64,000 nt of DNA. Source: Candidatus Poribacteria bacterium (GTDB lineage: Bacteria; Poribacteria; WGA-4E; WGA-3G). Every line of letters starts with the position of its first letter. The first letter of the stretch is position 1. The translations under genes were made by a program, and so were the position numbers. This document shows positions 50,541 through 59,131 of the stretch, piece after piece. The notes under the pieces were generated by a model that ran no database searches, was not told the origin of the DNA, and worked only from the letters and a program-made list of their open reading frames with translations. The stretch covers positions 62,001 through 126,000 of the forward strand of contig JAJECN010000054.1 in the NCBI GenBank assembly GCA_022821965.1. Direction: 5' to 3'.

Positions 50541-51527
50541 CTAAGTGTTCACAAATGCCTTAACCCTCGGATGCTCCAGTACTTTCGGATTGAGAATATG
50601 TGCTGGGGCACGTCCCTGAATCGCATCTGTAACCTGTCCAATCGTGCAAAGATCCAACCGAATACCAGATTCAACAGTCATACCAGCGTTGTGATTCGTA
50701 CAGATGATGCGTGGATGGTCTTTGTGGATCGCCCGCGGTCCGTTAACCGGATCGTCTACGACATAATACCAGAGTCGGTTCTCGCTGATGGCGCGGTTCG
50801 CAGCTGCATCGTCAACGAGGTTCCCGCGCGATGGATTGATGAGAGAAGCGTGCGGTTTCATCGCACAGAGTTCTTCGTAGCCTACAACAGTATCCGCACC
50901 CGATAGGTGTAGCGAGACAGTATCACTCTCTTCAAAGAGTTCCAACGGTGTGTCAACAGCCTCTGCACCGAATTCTGCTGCGAGTTCAGCGATGTCCGGA
51001 CGAATATCGTAAACCAAGAGCCGTCCTTGTTCGCCGAGGAGTGGACGCGCACGACGCGCAACCTCTTGTCCAATCCGACCAAATCCGTACAAACCGAGCG
51101 TAGAACCCATTACTTCGTGCGTCTTGATAAGCCCGAAATCCCCGCTGTGGGAGGCTCTATTTAGCGTGTAGACCCGTTTCATCGTCGCGAACCACTGTGC
51201 AATCGCATATTCAGCAACGGTCACCATGTGTTCAGGGGCAATCGTAACAATGACTCCGTATTCGGTCGCCAAGTCTACATTAACGGTTTCGTATCCGACA
51301 CCCCAACGCGCAATGATTCGGAGCGATTCAGCGGCTTGATAGAAACTTTCATGAAATGGCACTCCGCTTGCGATCACGCCAACAACACCATCAGCGTGTT
51401 CTCCAGTCAGTTCTCGTGGATGAATACTCAACTCACCAAGTTGCTCCAAATCTGCCAATGCTGCTCGACGTTCCGCAGTATCAAACTCAGTATTTTCAAA
51501 AATAGGAGAGAGAAGAATTTTGTTCAT
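50541..51527 (-). CDS. D-isomer-specific 2-hydroxyacid dehydrogenase
   Basis: 328 residues. The NAD-binding motif is GLYGFGRIGQEVARRARPL (GxGxxG). The catalytic residues of the family fit: an Arg near LINPSRGNLVDDAA, and a His in TNHNAGMTVES, where the usual H-x-x-G/W is recognisable. It would interconvert a 2-hydroxy acid and its 2-oxo acid; phosphoglycerate-dehydrogenase-like and glyoxylate-reductase-like members are hard to distinguish. It follows the KdgK-like kinase by 12 bases, suggesting one sugar-acid pathway. Confidence 0.9.
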   Translation of the reverse strand: MNKILLSPIFENTEFDTAERRAALADLEQLGELSIHPRELTGEHADGVVGVIASGVPFHESFYQAAESLRIIARWGVGYETVNVDLATEYGVIVTIAPEHMVTVAEYAIAQWFATMKRVYTLNRASHSGDFGLIKTHEVMGSTLGLYGFGRIGQEVARRARPLLGEQGRLLVYDIRPDIAELAAEFGAEAVDTPLELFEESDTVSLHLSGADTVVGYEELCAMKPHASLINPSRGNLVDDAAANRAISENRLWYYVVDDPVNGPRAIHKDHPRIICTNHNAGMTVESGIRLDLCTIGQVTDAIQGRAPAHILNPKVLEHPRVKAFVNT

Positions 51528-51539
51528 AGTTTTATCTGT

Positions 51540-52583
51540 TTAGCGACTGATGCGCACGCTCCCTGCCTGCATCGCTTTTTCCGCTTCTTCTGCTGTTGCC
51601 CAGTTGAAGTCACCGGGGAACGTATGTGCCAAAGCGGAGTATCCACCAGCAAAATCGACGGCTTCCTGCGGCGATTTTCCGTTCAAGAGACTATAAATTA
51701 ACCCCGACGAGAAACTATCACCACCACCGACTCGGTCTACGAGTTCCAAATCCTCATAGATACGGGACAGGTAAAATTCTTCGCCATCAAACAGGAGCGT
51801 CCGCCAATCGTTCAGCCAGCCGGTTTTGGCATCACGCAGCGTCGTGCCGATCATCTCAATGTTCGGGAAAGTGTCTTTGACACGTTGCGCAACCGCTTTG
51901 TAACTGTCAGGCTCAAGTTTGCTGTAGGATTCGGTCGCCCCTTCCGCCGCGAAGCCGAGAGATTTCTCAAAATCTTCCTCATTTCCAATGAGAACAGAGA
52001 CATGCTCCATCATCGGTCGGTTTGCTGCCTGTGCATCCTCCGCACTCCACAGTTTAGAACGGAAGTTCAGATCGTAACTTGTTTTGACACCCGCTGCGCG
52101 TGCCGCTTGAAGTGCTTCCGCCGAAACTGCCGCCGCAGACGCTGACAGTGCTGGCGTAATCCCGCTGAGGTGGAACCAGCGCGCATTGCTGAAAATAGAT
52201 GCCCAGTCGATCTCTCCGACCTGAACGTTGGAAATCGCAGAGTACCCGCGGTCATAAGTGACACTGCTTGCACGCGGTCCTGCTCCCATTTCGAGGTGAT
52301 AAAACCCGTTCCGCTCCAAGCCGACCCCATCGAATTCCGTCCAAACGATGTTCGACATATCTACACCGAGTTCACGTCCTTTGTTTCGAATATAGCGTCC
52401 TGACCAGTTGTCCACGAGTCGTGATACCCACGTTGTCTGCAATCCGAGTTGTGCAGCATTGACGGCGACGTTCATTTCTGCACCGCCTGCTGTGATTGCC
52501 AATGATGATACCTGTTCAAGTCGCATAAATTCTGGCGAGGTGAGTCGGATCATCGCTTCCCCAAATGTGACCAAATCGTACAT
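51540..52583 (-). CDS. kdgK: PfkB-type kinase, 2-keto-3-deoxygluconate kinase-like
   Basis: 347 residues with GGGAGA before the ATG. PfkB landmarks are the N-terminal LVTFGEAMIRLTSPEFMRLE, a GG-containing AGGAEMNVAVNAAQLGL, and the C-terminal catalytic LVDRVGGGDSFSSGLIYSLL with the GAGD-type Asp as GGGD. The N-terminal arrangement and the length fit 2-dehydro-3-deoxygluconate kinase, which phosphorylates KDG to KDPG in hexuronate or Entner-Doudoroff metabolism. The neighbouring dehydrogenase and the divergent enolase-superfamily dehydratase support this. Confidence 0.85.
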   Translation of the reverse strand: MYDLVTFGEAMIRLTSPEFMRLEQVSSLAITAGGAEMNVAVNAAQLGLQTTWVSRLVDNWSGRYIRNKGRELGVDMSNIVWTEFDGVGLERNGFYHLEMGAGPRASSVTYDRGYSAISNVQVGEIDWASIFSNARWFHLSGITPALSASAAAVSAEALQAARAAGVKTSYDLNFRSKLWSAEDAQAANRPMMEHVSVLIGNEEDFEKSLGFAAEGATESYSKLEPDSYKAVAQRVKDTFPNIEMIGTTLRDAKTGWLNDWRTLLFDGEEFYLSRIYEDLELVDRVGGGDSFSSGLIYSLLNGKSPQEAVDFAGGYSALAHTFPGDFNWATAEEAEKAMQAGSVRISR

Positions 52584-52586
52584 AGT

Positions 52587-52859
52587 TTATTCTCCCGTTT
52601 CGATGTTTGTTTTGTTTTTTTTCTGGGATTCGTGATAGAGGGTTTCAATACACTGTCCACAGAAACAGTAAACTCTACCGTATCCGCCGATCTCTTTTTC
52701 AAGCAATTCGCTCATCATAAATTCGTTTTGGCAGACCGCGCAGACTTCTAAAAGATCTTCCGGTTCAGTTGTTTCTACGCTGGATTTCCGCCGGGACATA
52801 AAGTGCAGGATTAACCAAACGGCGATAGGTGTAACAATTACAAAAATAGCGAATAGCAT
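52587..52859 (-). CDS. Small membrane protein with zinc-ribbon-like CxxC motifs
   Basis: 90 residues. One N-terminal transmembrane segment (IFVIVTPIAVWLILHFM) is followed by a cytoplasmic part with two CxxC-like pairs, CAVCQNEF and CFCGQCIETLYHESQ, which suggest a zinc ribbon. The family is not one I recognise. It is three bases upstream of the kdgK gene and probably is the first gene of its operon. It may be a small regulator or assembly factor, but the role is unknown. Confidence 0.65.
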   Translation of the reverse strand: MLFAIFVIVTPIAVWLILHFMSRRKSSVETTEPEDLLEVCAVCQNEFMMSELLEKEIGGYGRVYCFCGQCIETLYHESQKKNKTNIETGE

Positions 52860-52944
52860 CTTAGGTTTTCCTCATAACGACACAAAGTAACGAATGTTCC
52901 TGTTAATATAGCGGATAGTTGGGAAGATGTCAACGGAAATTGTT

Positions 52945-52974
52945 TTGATTAATCAACCGCTTCTGTGCTAAAAT
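52945..52974 (+). promoter_or_regulatory. Candidate promoter for the enolase-superfamily gene
   Basis: TTGATT and TAAAAT are separated by 18 bases, about 70 bases before the ATG at 53044. The -35 match is modest. Confidence 0.35.
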
Positions 52975-53043
52975 ACAGGTGTTGGCACTCAGAACAAGTC
53001 AAGGCAAAGCGGGTTTTCTAATAACGGAGCACTCTATCTGTAT

Positions 53044-54174
53044 ATGCGAAAAATAGCACACGTAGACGTTTATCCGACTGCTGTCGGGATGAAAGACATC
53101 TTTAATATCGGGACGGGATTTGTGGGAGATGCCAGTTCTGCAGGCGATCATGTCTTCGTTAAGATTACAACGGACGATGGCTACGTCGGTTGGGGAGAAC
53201 AACGCGCGCTCCCCTCGTGGAGCTACGAGACAACCGAATCTATCACGACCACCATTCGACATTACATCGCACCGCTACTACTCGGACGCAATCCTTTGGA
53301 TCTCAATCAGATCCATCACACCATCTATGACGCATTGAAACCCGCTGTCAGCAACGGACACCCGTTTGCGAAAGCTGCTGTGGACATTGCCTTGCATGAC
53401 CTCAATGGACGCATCCTTGACGTGCCGGTCCATGCGCTCTTCGGTGGCAAACGGCACGATGCCCTCCCGCTCTGTTATGCCTTGAGCATTGATACACCCG
53501 AAATAATGGGGTTGAAGGCGAAGGCTTTGTCGCCCTGTTCCTGTTTCAAAGTGAAAGTCGCTGGTGTTCCAGCGGAGGATGAAGAACGCTTACGCGCGGT
53601 GCACGAAGCGATGCCAGATGCCAAACTCTGGATCGATGCAAATCAGTCCTATACGCCATCGAATGCCCTTGAATTACTGAAACGGGTTGCGGATATTCGC
53701 GAGATTTACTGTATGGAACAGCCCGTGGCGAGTCAAGATTGGTTCGGCATGAAGCGGGTGCGGGGGGACGCACCGATTCCAATTGCCATTGACGAGGGGT
53801 GCTTCACCTACTTCGATCTGGCAAAAATCGCGCGTTTGGAATGTGCAGATGCTGTTGTCTTGAAAGTGTGTAAATCTGGTGGGTTGGCGGAATGCCTCAA
53901 AAGTGTCCACGTTGCCGAAGCCAATTCGCTTGAATTACTCGGCAGCGGTCTGACAGAAGCAGGGATCGGTTTCATAGCGAGTGTCCATCTGTTTTCAACT
54001 TTGGGTTTGGTTCTCCCCGCTGAACTCAATGCCCCCGCTTTTCTGGCAACTATGGCGGTGAGCGGTGTCGAAATCCACGATCATGTTGTCACGGTGCCGG
54101 AGGGTCCAGGGCTTGGTGTTACACCTGATGAAGACTACATCAACGAGAATCTGCTTGATGTCGACAACTCTTGA
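53044..54174 (+). CDS. Mandelate racemase/muconate lactonizing-type enolase-superfamily enzyme
   Basis: 376 residues. The capping domain is N-terminal (to about 125). The barrel has the KxK base Lys169/Lys171 in CFKVKVAGV, metal ligands Asp198 (WIDANQSY), Glu225 (CMEQPV) and Asp250/Glu251 (AIDEG), and the strand AVVLKVCKSGG. These are the hallmarks of acid-sugar dehydratases and racemases in the MR subgroup. The substrate is not determined. It is divergent from the kdgK operon, which would suit a sugar-acid dehydratase. Its last 35 bases overlap the end of the antisense MFS gene. Confidence 0.9.
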   Translation: MRKIAHVDVYPTAVGMKDIFNIGTGFVGDASSAGDHVFVKITTDDGYVGWGEQRALPSWSYETTESITTTIRHYIAPLLLGRNPLDLNQIHHTIYDALKPAVSNGHPFAKAAVDIALHDLNGRILDVPVHALFGGKRHDALPLCYALSIDTPEIMGLKAKALSPCSCFKVKVAGVPAEDEERLRAVHEAMPDAKLWIDANQSYTPSNALELLKRVADIREIYCMEQPVASQDWFGMKRVRGDAPIPIAIDEGCFTYFDLAKIARLECADAVVLKVCKSGGLAECLKSVHVAEANSLELLGSGLTEAGIGFIASVHLFSTLGLVLPAELNAPAFLATMAVSGVEIHDHVVTVPEGPGLGVTPDEDYINENLLDVDNS

Positions 54175-55345
54175 GCAGAATAAGAATCTCTATGAGGATC
54201 GCGATTCCAATCGCTACCGCACAGAGTAGGTAAGGACTCTGAACGCCCAATTGTGAATCCGCTGAGATGCCTCCAAGGAAGGGACCTAACAGGATTCCAA
54301 CACCTAATATGGCTTCGTGCCACCCGCTCTTATTCCCCTTATCTGCATGCCGGTCCAGCCCATAGTAGAGACTACTGAAGTAAGTAAAAGCTACAGATAC
54401 ACCGATAACCGCAAATGCAATAGCCCAGAGGATTATATGCTGGAATAATCCTATGCCGAGGAAACTCAGAATTGCCAGCACTTGAACAATCAAAAGTGGG
54501 CTAAAGCGATAATGCCACCGGGTCGAGTAGCCGGTCCCAAGGACGACGAACGCCAATGTTTGAACGCCACCGAGTATCAGCATCAAATTTCCATATATTG
54601 CCGGACGTATACCCATCTCTAATGTGAGTTTTGGGGCGAGTTGGCGGAGCACACCCAGCGAGAACCAAGAGACAAAATTCGCACAACGCGCCAGATGAAG
54701 ATAAGTCATCCGAACGGGTAGAGATGGATACAGTATCTCAGGTGATTCCGGGTCGGATTCGTCTGTGTGGACAGATATACTTGATGGGTCGGGTTTGGAA
54801 ATACGAGAAGCCCAAATTGTCACTAAGGTGAGGATGGCGAAAATACCAGCGAGGTAGAAAGGTTTAAATGGGTTTGCCTCGCCGTACAGATAACTCGAGA
54901 ACGCTGGCCCCAAGGTCATGCCGATGCTCCAGAACAGGTTGAAGAGCATAATCCGATGGATTAATTCGCCTTCGCCTTCTTGTTCGGCGAGCCATGCCTC
55001 GTAAGCGGGAAAGAAGAGTGCCATACTTATACCGATTCCGGGAAAAACACTCATCAGATGTCCGCTATTTCGACATAGGGCGAGTGCTACACTGACGACA
55101 CTAAGTATCAGGCACCCTGCGTAAAGGATATACCGACGCTCTATCCGATCCGAGAGTCTACCGAGTGGGATCGCGAGCAGCGCGAAACACCCTGTGCTTA
55201 CTGCCATCAACACACCGAGAAACGTTGTGGAGAGTCCTAAATAACTGGTATAAAAAGAGGTGTTGGTTAGGACGCTGCTAAAGGCAAAGTCAATCAATAG
55301 GACTGGTAGATAAACAGTGAGCAGTTGGATCGGTTTTAGGCGCAT
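54140..55345 (-). CDS. Major facilitator superfamily (MFS) transporter
   Basis: 401 residues with about twelve hydrophobic segments. The signature loop between TM2 and TM3 reads GRLSDRIERRYILYAGC, the usual G-x-x-x-D-R-x-G-R-R pattern. A central hydrophilic loop (about residues 178-202) divides the two halves. It would carry a small solute or drug across the inner membrane. The substrate is unknown; adjacent sugar-acid genes are a hint only. It overlaps convergently with the enolase-superfamily gene by 35 bases. Its start is 31 bases downstream of the oxidoreductase stop. Confidence 0.92.
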   Translation of the reverse strand: MRLKPIQLLTVYLPVLLIDFAFSSVLTNTSFYTSYLGLSTTFLGVLMAVSTGCFALLAIPLGRLSDRIERRYILYAGCLILSVVSVALALCRNSGHLMSVFPGIGISMALFFPAYEAWLAEQEGEGELIHRIMLFNLFWSIGMTLGPAFSSYLYGEANPFKPFYLAGIFAILTLVTIWASRISKPDPSSISVHTDESDPESPEILYPSLPVRMTYLHLARCANFVSWFSLGVLRQLAPKLTLEMGIRPAIYGNLMLILGGVQTLAFVVLGTGYSTRWHYRFSPLLIVQVLAILSFLGIGLFQHIILWAIAFAVIGVSVAFTYFSSLYYGLDRHADKGNKSGWHEAILGVGILLGPFLGGISADSQLGVQSPYLLCAVAIGIAILIEILILLKSCRHQADSR

Positions 55346-55376
55346 TAAGGCATCGGGGTTGAAAACCGCTCCTACG

Positions 55377-56369
55377 TTATGGCATCATAATCGCCGCGTC
55401 GATCATGTGATAACCTGTCGCACCAACCGGTTCTACTTCAATTCCGATTTCGTCTTGCGTGACACCACTATTGCCGGTGGCTCTTGCATAGATTTCAACA
55501 GGCTCCACTTTTTCGGGTACCTGCCACTCCCATTTCCAGAGCACCCACGCAAACAGGTTATCCTTCGCCCAAATTTCTGCCTCTTCCCACGTCTGTCCGT
55601 AGTCGATACTAACTTCTACCTTCTTAATACCACCGTGGTTGCCCGCATCGAACGCCGCACCACTCACTGTGTAAATCTTGCCGCCCGGAATTTCCTCACC
55701 CTCGCTCGGGGTCCCAATCATTGTAGCGAGTTTCACATTCGCGATCGGATCCCAACCCCGTTTCTCCCAGTAACTTTCATGTTCCTTCGCCAATTGAATG
55801 TTGATTATCCATTTCGGGTTCTTCGTGCCGTAATGGCCCGGGTTAAGCAATCGGATGGGGAAGCCGTGCTCAGTCGGTAGCGGTTCACCGTTCATCTCAT
55901 AAGCGAGGAGTGTCTCTTCCCGCATCGCCTTTTCCAAAGGAATCGCTGTATGGTAGTTGTCTGCACAGCGGAAAACTACCACTTTGGCTTCAGGTTTGGG
56001 TACAACTTTTTCAAGCAGATCGCGCAGCCGAATCCCTTTCCACACCGCATTGCTCATCTGTTCCGTGCCGATTGGGTCGCCGATACACTTCAGGGTTCGC
56101 ATCGCCGTGATGGATTCCATCGCGGTGATGTCTTCAAGTCGCAGCGGTGGTATCCGTTTTTCGATGAGACCGGTGATCGGCAATCGCCATGTCGCCGCGT
56201 CAAGTTCAACAGGATCGCCGATCTGTAGGATATAGAAGTCGGCGTTTGGGGTTATCAGTGTGCTCGGTTTAAGGTGTGGCACTGCTGCTGCGTCTCCTTC
56301 CAATCGAAGGGGCAACACCATTCCCGCTGCACTAATCGCGCTCAGTTTTATGAACGTTCGTCTTTTCAT
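55377..56369 (-). CDS. Molybdopterin sulfite-oxidase-family oxidoreductase (Tat-exported)
   Basis: About 330 residues from the ATG at 56369. The track start 75 bases upstream is not supported; here an AAGGAA site and a twin-arginine signal MKRRTFIKLSAISAAG follow. The molybdenum-ligand cysteine lies in MRTLKCIGDPIG (Cys95). FPIRLLNPGHYGTKNPKWI is the typical substrate-site stretch, and KVEVSIDYGQTWEEAEI opens the C-terminal Mo-cofactor oxidoreductase dimerisation domain. It would oxidise or reduce an S- or N-oxide-type substrate in the periplasm. The 19-base leader upstream is the repeated one. Confidence 0.92.
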   Translation of the reverse strand: MKRRTFIKLSAISAAGMVLPLRLEGDAAAVPHLKPSTLITPNADFYILQIGDPVELDAATWRLPITGLIEKRIPPLRLEDITAMESITAMRTLKCIGDPIGTEQMSNAVWKGIRLRDLLEKVVPKPEAKVVVFRCADNYHTAIPLEKAMREETLLAYEMNGEPLPTEHGFPIRLLNPGHYGTKNPKWIINIQLAKEHESYWEKRGWDPIANVKLATMIGTPSEGEEIPGGKIYTVSGAAFDAGNHGGIKKVEVSIDYGQTWEEAEIWAKDNLFAWVLWKWEWQVPEKVEPVEIYARATGNSGVTQDEIGIEVEPVGATGYHMIDAAIMMP

Positions 56370-56379
56370 TCTTTTAATT

Positions 56380-56398
56380 TTCCTTGCGGTTCGGTCAG
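56380..56398 (-). promoter_or_regulatory. Repeated leader with ribosome binding site (copy 2)
   Basis: Read on the minus strand this is CTGACCGAACCGCAAGGAA, identical to 12597-12615 upstream of a foldase gene. Both end in AAGGAA about ten bases before the ATG. Confidence 0.6.
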
Positions 56399-56511
56399 CA
56401 GGGTTTGAGGTTTTCGTGCCCGTTTCCGTATATCCGCTTTCCACTTCGTTTCAAGCTGCGTGTGCTTCTGAAAAGCGAGTTGTAATATACCGCCTGCCTC
56501 TTTGCTGACTC

Positions 56512-56709
56512 CTATTTCTCCTCGCGTCTTTTTCTATTTCGCATTCGCATCGTAATTTTTACAACGCCTCTCACCATAATTGCCGTCCCACCGCACAGAA
56601 ATAGGGGCAATCCCCATTTCCAGTGAAAGAAAAAGTAAGCGATAAAACTGACAGACATCAAAGCAATAAAGGTATTTAAAAGTGTTTTGTTTTCGTACCA
56701 TTTCTGCAT
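56512..56709 (-). CDS. Small two-segment membrane protein
   Basis: 65 residues with two hydrophobic segments (TFIALMSVSFIAYFFFH and WGLPLFLCGGTAIMVRGVV) and a strongly basic C-terminus (MRMRNRKRREEK). There is no clear ribosome site, and no family is recognised. It lies between the oxidoreductase and a PD-(D/E)XK-like gene, in the same direction. Composition supports a real membrane protein. Confidence 0.5.
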   Translation of the reverse strand: MQKWYENKTLLNTFIALMSVSFIAYFFFHWKWGLPLFLCGGTAIMVRGVVKITMRMRNRKRREEK

Positions 56710-56762
56710 CTGTTTATCTGTTTCTGAAGGTTAACTCAGAATCCGATTGCTGCTGAGAACAC

Positions 56763-57368
56763 TCACGCTTTTTGTGCCACCATACCAGAGAGAATGCCCA
56801 AAATTTTGTCGCACTGCCCGATGGGATAAACAGCCATATCAATGTGCAACCGTTTTCCATCTAACTTCAGAAATTGCCACTCCGTTCCTGTAGTGGCAGC
56901 TCCATAAATGTACGGGATGTTATTCCCTCTTTCTCCATTAAAGCGTTGTGCCGCGAGCATCTCGGCAGCACACTGTCCAAAACCCAGTTTCGGTTCGGCA
57001 TTTTTTGCTTCAACAAGCACGATGACAGGTGCCTCTAAAAACAATTGTTCCGGCGACAAACTTACCAAAAAATCGCAGACTCCGGTCAATCCATCTTCGA
57101 CATCAACATTGAAGTCAATGCCGGAGAAGAGACTCACGCGGTTCTCAAAGTACTCCCAGAGTTCAAACAGAACGTCGGCGACAATTAGCTCCGAGCGTGC
57201 CTTCACTGTGCCTATCGCAACGGCTAATGGAGCCTTTTTTGCCAGGACCGTCGCGAGTTGTTCACTTGGCATCACCGGTTCTATCTCAGAGAAAATACCG
57301 ATAGATCGAATCATCTCAAGTTGAAACGTTGTCACCACTGATTCTAAGGTAAAGTTACTATAAGCCAT
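56763..57368 (-). CDS. Small PD-(D/E)XK-like protein of unknown function
   Basis: 201 residues. A plausible PD-(D/E)XK core is present: D in VCDFLVSLSPEQL, then IVLVEAKNAEPKLGFG (ExK), then the helix QCAAEMLAAQRFN. C-terminal ATTGTEWQFLKLDGKRL is like the closing strand of such proteins. I recall similar uncharacterised proteins in cyanobacteria. The function is unknown; possibly a stand-alone nuclease or domain from a conflict system. It has its own candidate promoter. Confidence 0.65.
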   Translation of the reverse strand: MAYSNFTLESVVTTFQLEMIRSIGIFSEIEPVMPSEQLATVLAKKAPLAVAIGTVKARSELIVADVLFELWEYFENRVSLFSGIDFNVDVEDGLTGVCDFLVSLSPEQLFLEAPVIVLVEAKNAEPKLGFGQCAAEMLAAQRFNGERGNNIPYIYGAATTGTEWQFLKLDGKRLHIDMAVYPIGQCDKILGILSGMVAQKA

Positions 57369-57426
57369 TGTGATATGATCCCCTGCAGGCGTAAGTCCTA
57401 TTTTTTCAACTCACATCATAATAAAA

Positions 57427-57456
57427 ATGATACCACATACTATAGTTGAACGTCAA
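57427..57456 (-). promoter_or_regulatory. Candidate promoter for the PD-(D/E)XK-like gene
   Basis: On the minus strand, TTGACG and TATCAT are separated by 18 bases, about 60 bases before the ATG at 57368. Confidence 0.5.
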
Positions 57457-57493
57457 CAGAATAGAGACATTTGAAAAATCGGTTGTGCTCCGC

Positions 57494-57522
57494 TTGAAAA
57501 AGTGATATGCTGTTCCTATACA
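57494..57522 (+). promoter_or_regulatory. Candidate promoter for the sulfatase gene
   Basis: TTGAAA and TATACA are separated by 17 bases, 37 bases before the ATG at 57560. Confidence 0.5.
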
Positions 57523-57559
57523 TTCATACAAACCTTAGCGAAAAGGCTCGGAGTTCCTC

Positions 57560-59047
57560 ATGGCAAAACAACCGAATATAATTTTCCTCATGACGGATCA
57601 GCAGCGTTTTGATACGGTCGGCGCACTCGGAAATCCAATTATTCAGACACCGGGATTAGATCGCCTTGTTCGGGAGGGGACAAGCTTTACGTCGGCGTAT
57701 TGCCCGTCTGCTGTGTGCGTAGCCTCCCGTTGCAGTTTCTTGCTCGGGCAGTGGCCACATGAGACAGAATGTACCAGCAACTCAGCCATGCCACAAGATC
57801 GTGTTTCGGTGATGGAGCTGCTCAATGAAGCAGGCTACCAGACACACGGTATCGGCAAGATGCATTTTACACCACAAGGACGCAAAATGTGGGGGTTTGA
57901 AACGCGAGACTATTCCGAGGAGGGGCCCGGTCCCGATGATTTTACGGAGTTTTTGGGTGAAAACGGCTATGACCATATCGTTGCACCACACGGCGAGCGG
58001 AGTGAGTATTACTACATCCCACAACCTTCGCAACTTCCAGCGCGCTTGCACCACACGCAGTGGGTAGGGGATAGGACACTCCAATTCCTGTCTCAACGCG
58101 ATACGAGTCGCCCCTTTTTGTGTTGGAGCAGTTTTATCAAGCCACATCCGCCATTTGAATCACCCGTGCCGTGGAATCGGCTCTATCGCACAGTCGAAAT
58201 GCCGCTTCCATTCCTACCTTCAGATTATGAGCATCTGCATACCTACTGGAATCGACATCAAAATCGTTACAAATACCGCGACCAAGGACGGGATATGAAT
58301 CTGCTCCGCACGATGCGGGCGGCTTACTATGCAGCCATCTCTTTCATCGATTATCAGGTGGGTCGAATCCTCGACTCCCTCGAATCGGAAGGTGAACTTG
58401 ACAACACGCTGATTTTATACACCTCCGACCACGGTGAATTGCTCGGTGACTATGATTGCTACGGGAAACGCTCTTTCCTTGACGCTGCTGCCCGAATTCC
58501 GCTGCTCGTCCGTTATCCTGAACGTTTCGCCGCAAACACCCAATGCGACGTTCCAACGAGTCTTGTTGATGTGCTGCCAACGAGTCTTGGCGCAGCGGGG
58601 CTATCCCCAGAGGTGGATCGGAGCGGCGTTGATCTCGCGGATCTTGCCACCGGACGCGCACAGCGGAATGCAATCGTTGGGCAATTAGGGCAAGAGGGCA
58701 CAGGACTCTACATGCTCTTGACGAGTGAATACAAATACATCTACTCTGCCGCTGATCGGCAAGAATGGCTCTTCAGGCGTTTGTCGGGTAGACTTGATGA
58801 ACGAAGTCTCGTTGGCAATCCTGCTTATGGTAGGATTCTCAACGACTATCGGAAACGCTTGATTGAATGGCTCCGCGAGGACGGCTACGAGTTACCACTT
58901 GATGGCAATAAATGGCGCGAATTCCCTCCACCTGCTGAACCTGAAAATCCGGATGCGGGTCAACTTTTCCAAGACGGTCGCTCCGTGAGTGATCAGTTTC
59001 CACAAGGGTATTCGCCGCATATTGATCCCATGAGACCACCGTCTTAG
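57560..59047 (+). CDS. Type I sulfatase (alkaline phosphatase superfamily) with CxAxR motif
   Basis: 495 residues with a metal-binding N-terminus (IIFLMTDQQRFDTVGALG). The formylglycine position is Cys53 in AVCVASRCSFLLGQ, so the motif is C-V-A-S-R where the canonical form is CxPxR. LILYTSDHGELLGDYDCYGK carries the second set of metal ligands. Members hydrolyse sulfate esters, commonly on polysaccharides, in line with a marine heterotroph. No signal peptide is seen, so it would be cytoplasmic unless the start is wrong. The maturation enzyme is not in the window. Confidence 0.93.
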   Translation: MAKQPNIIFLMTDQQRFDTVGALGNPIIQTPGLDRLVREGTSFTSAYCPSAVCVASRCSFLLGQWPHETECTSNSAMPQDRVSVMELLNEAGYQTHGIGKMHFTPQGRKMWGFETRDYSEEGPGPDDFTEFLGENGYDHIVAPHGERSEYYYIPQPSQLPARLHHTQWVGDRTLQFLSQRDTSRPFLCWSSFIKPHPPFESPVPWNRLYRTVEMPLPFLPSDYEHLHTYWNRHQNRYKYRDQGRDMNLLRTMRAAYYAAISFIDYQVGRILDSLESEGELDNTLILYTSDHGELLGDYDCYGKRSFLDAAARIPLLVRYPERFAANTQCDVPTSLVDVLPTSLGAAGLSPEVDRSGVDLADLATGRAQRNAIVGQLGQEGTGLYMLLTSEYKYIYSAADRQEWLFRRLSGRLDERSLVGNPAYGRILNDYRKRLIEWLREDGYELPLDGNKWREFPPPAEPENPDAGQLFQDGRSVSDQFPQGYSPHIDPMRPPS

Positions 59048-59131
59048 TTCAAGTTTCTTCTCAGTACGAAGGATAGTATATTCCTAAACGCCTGAATGTG
59101 TTCGGGCACCCAAACACAGCAATTGGAAATC

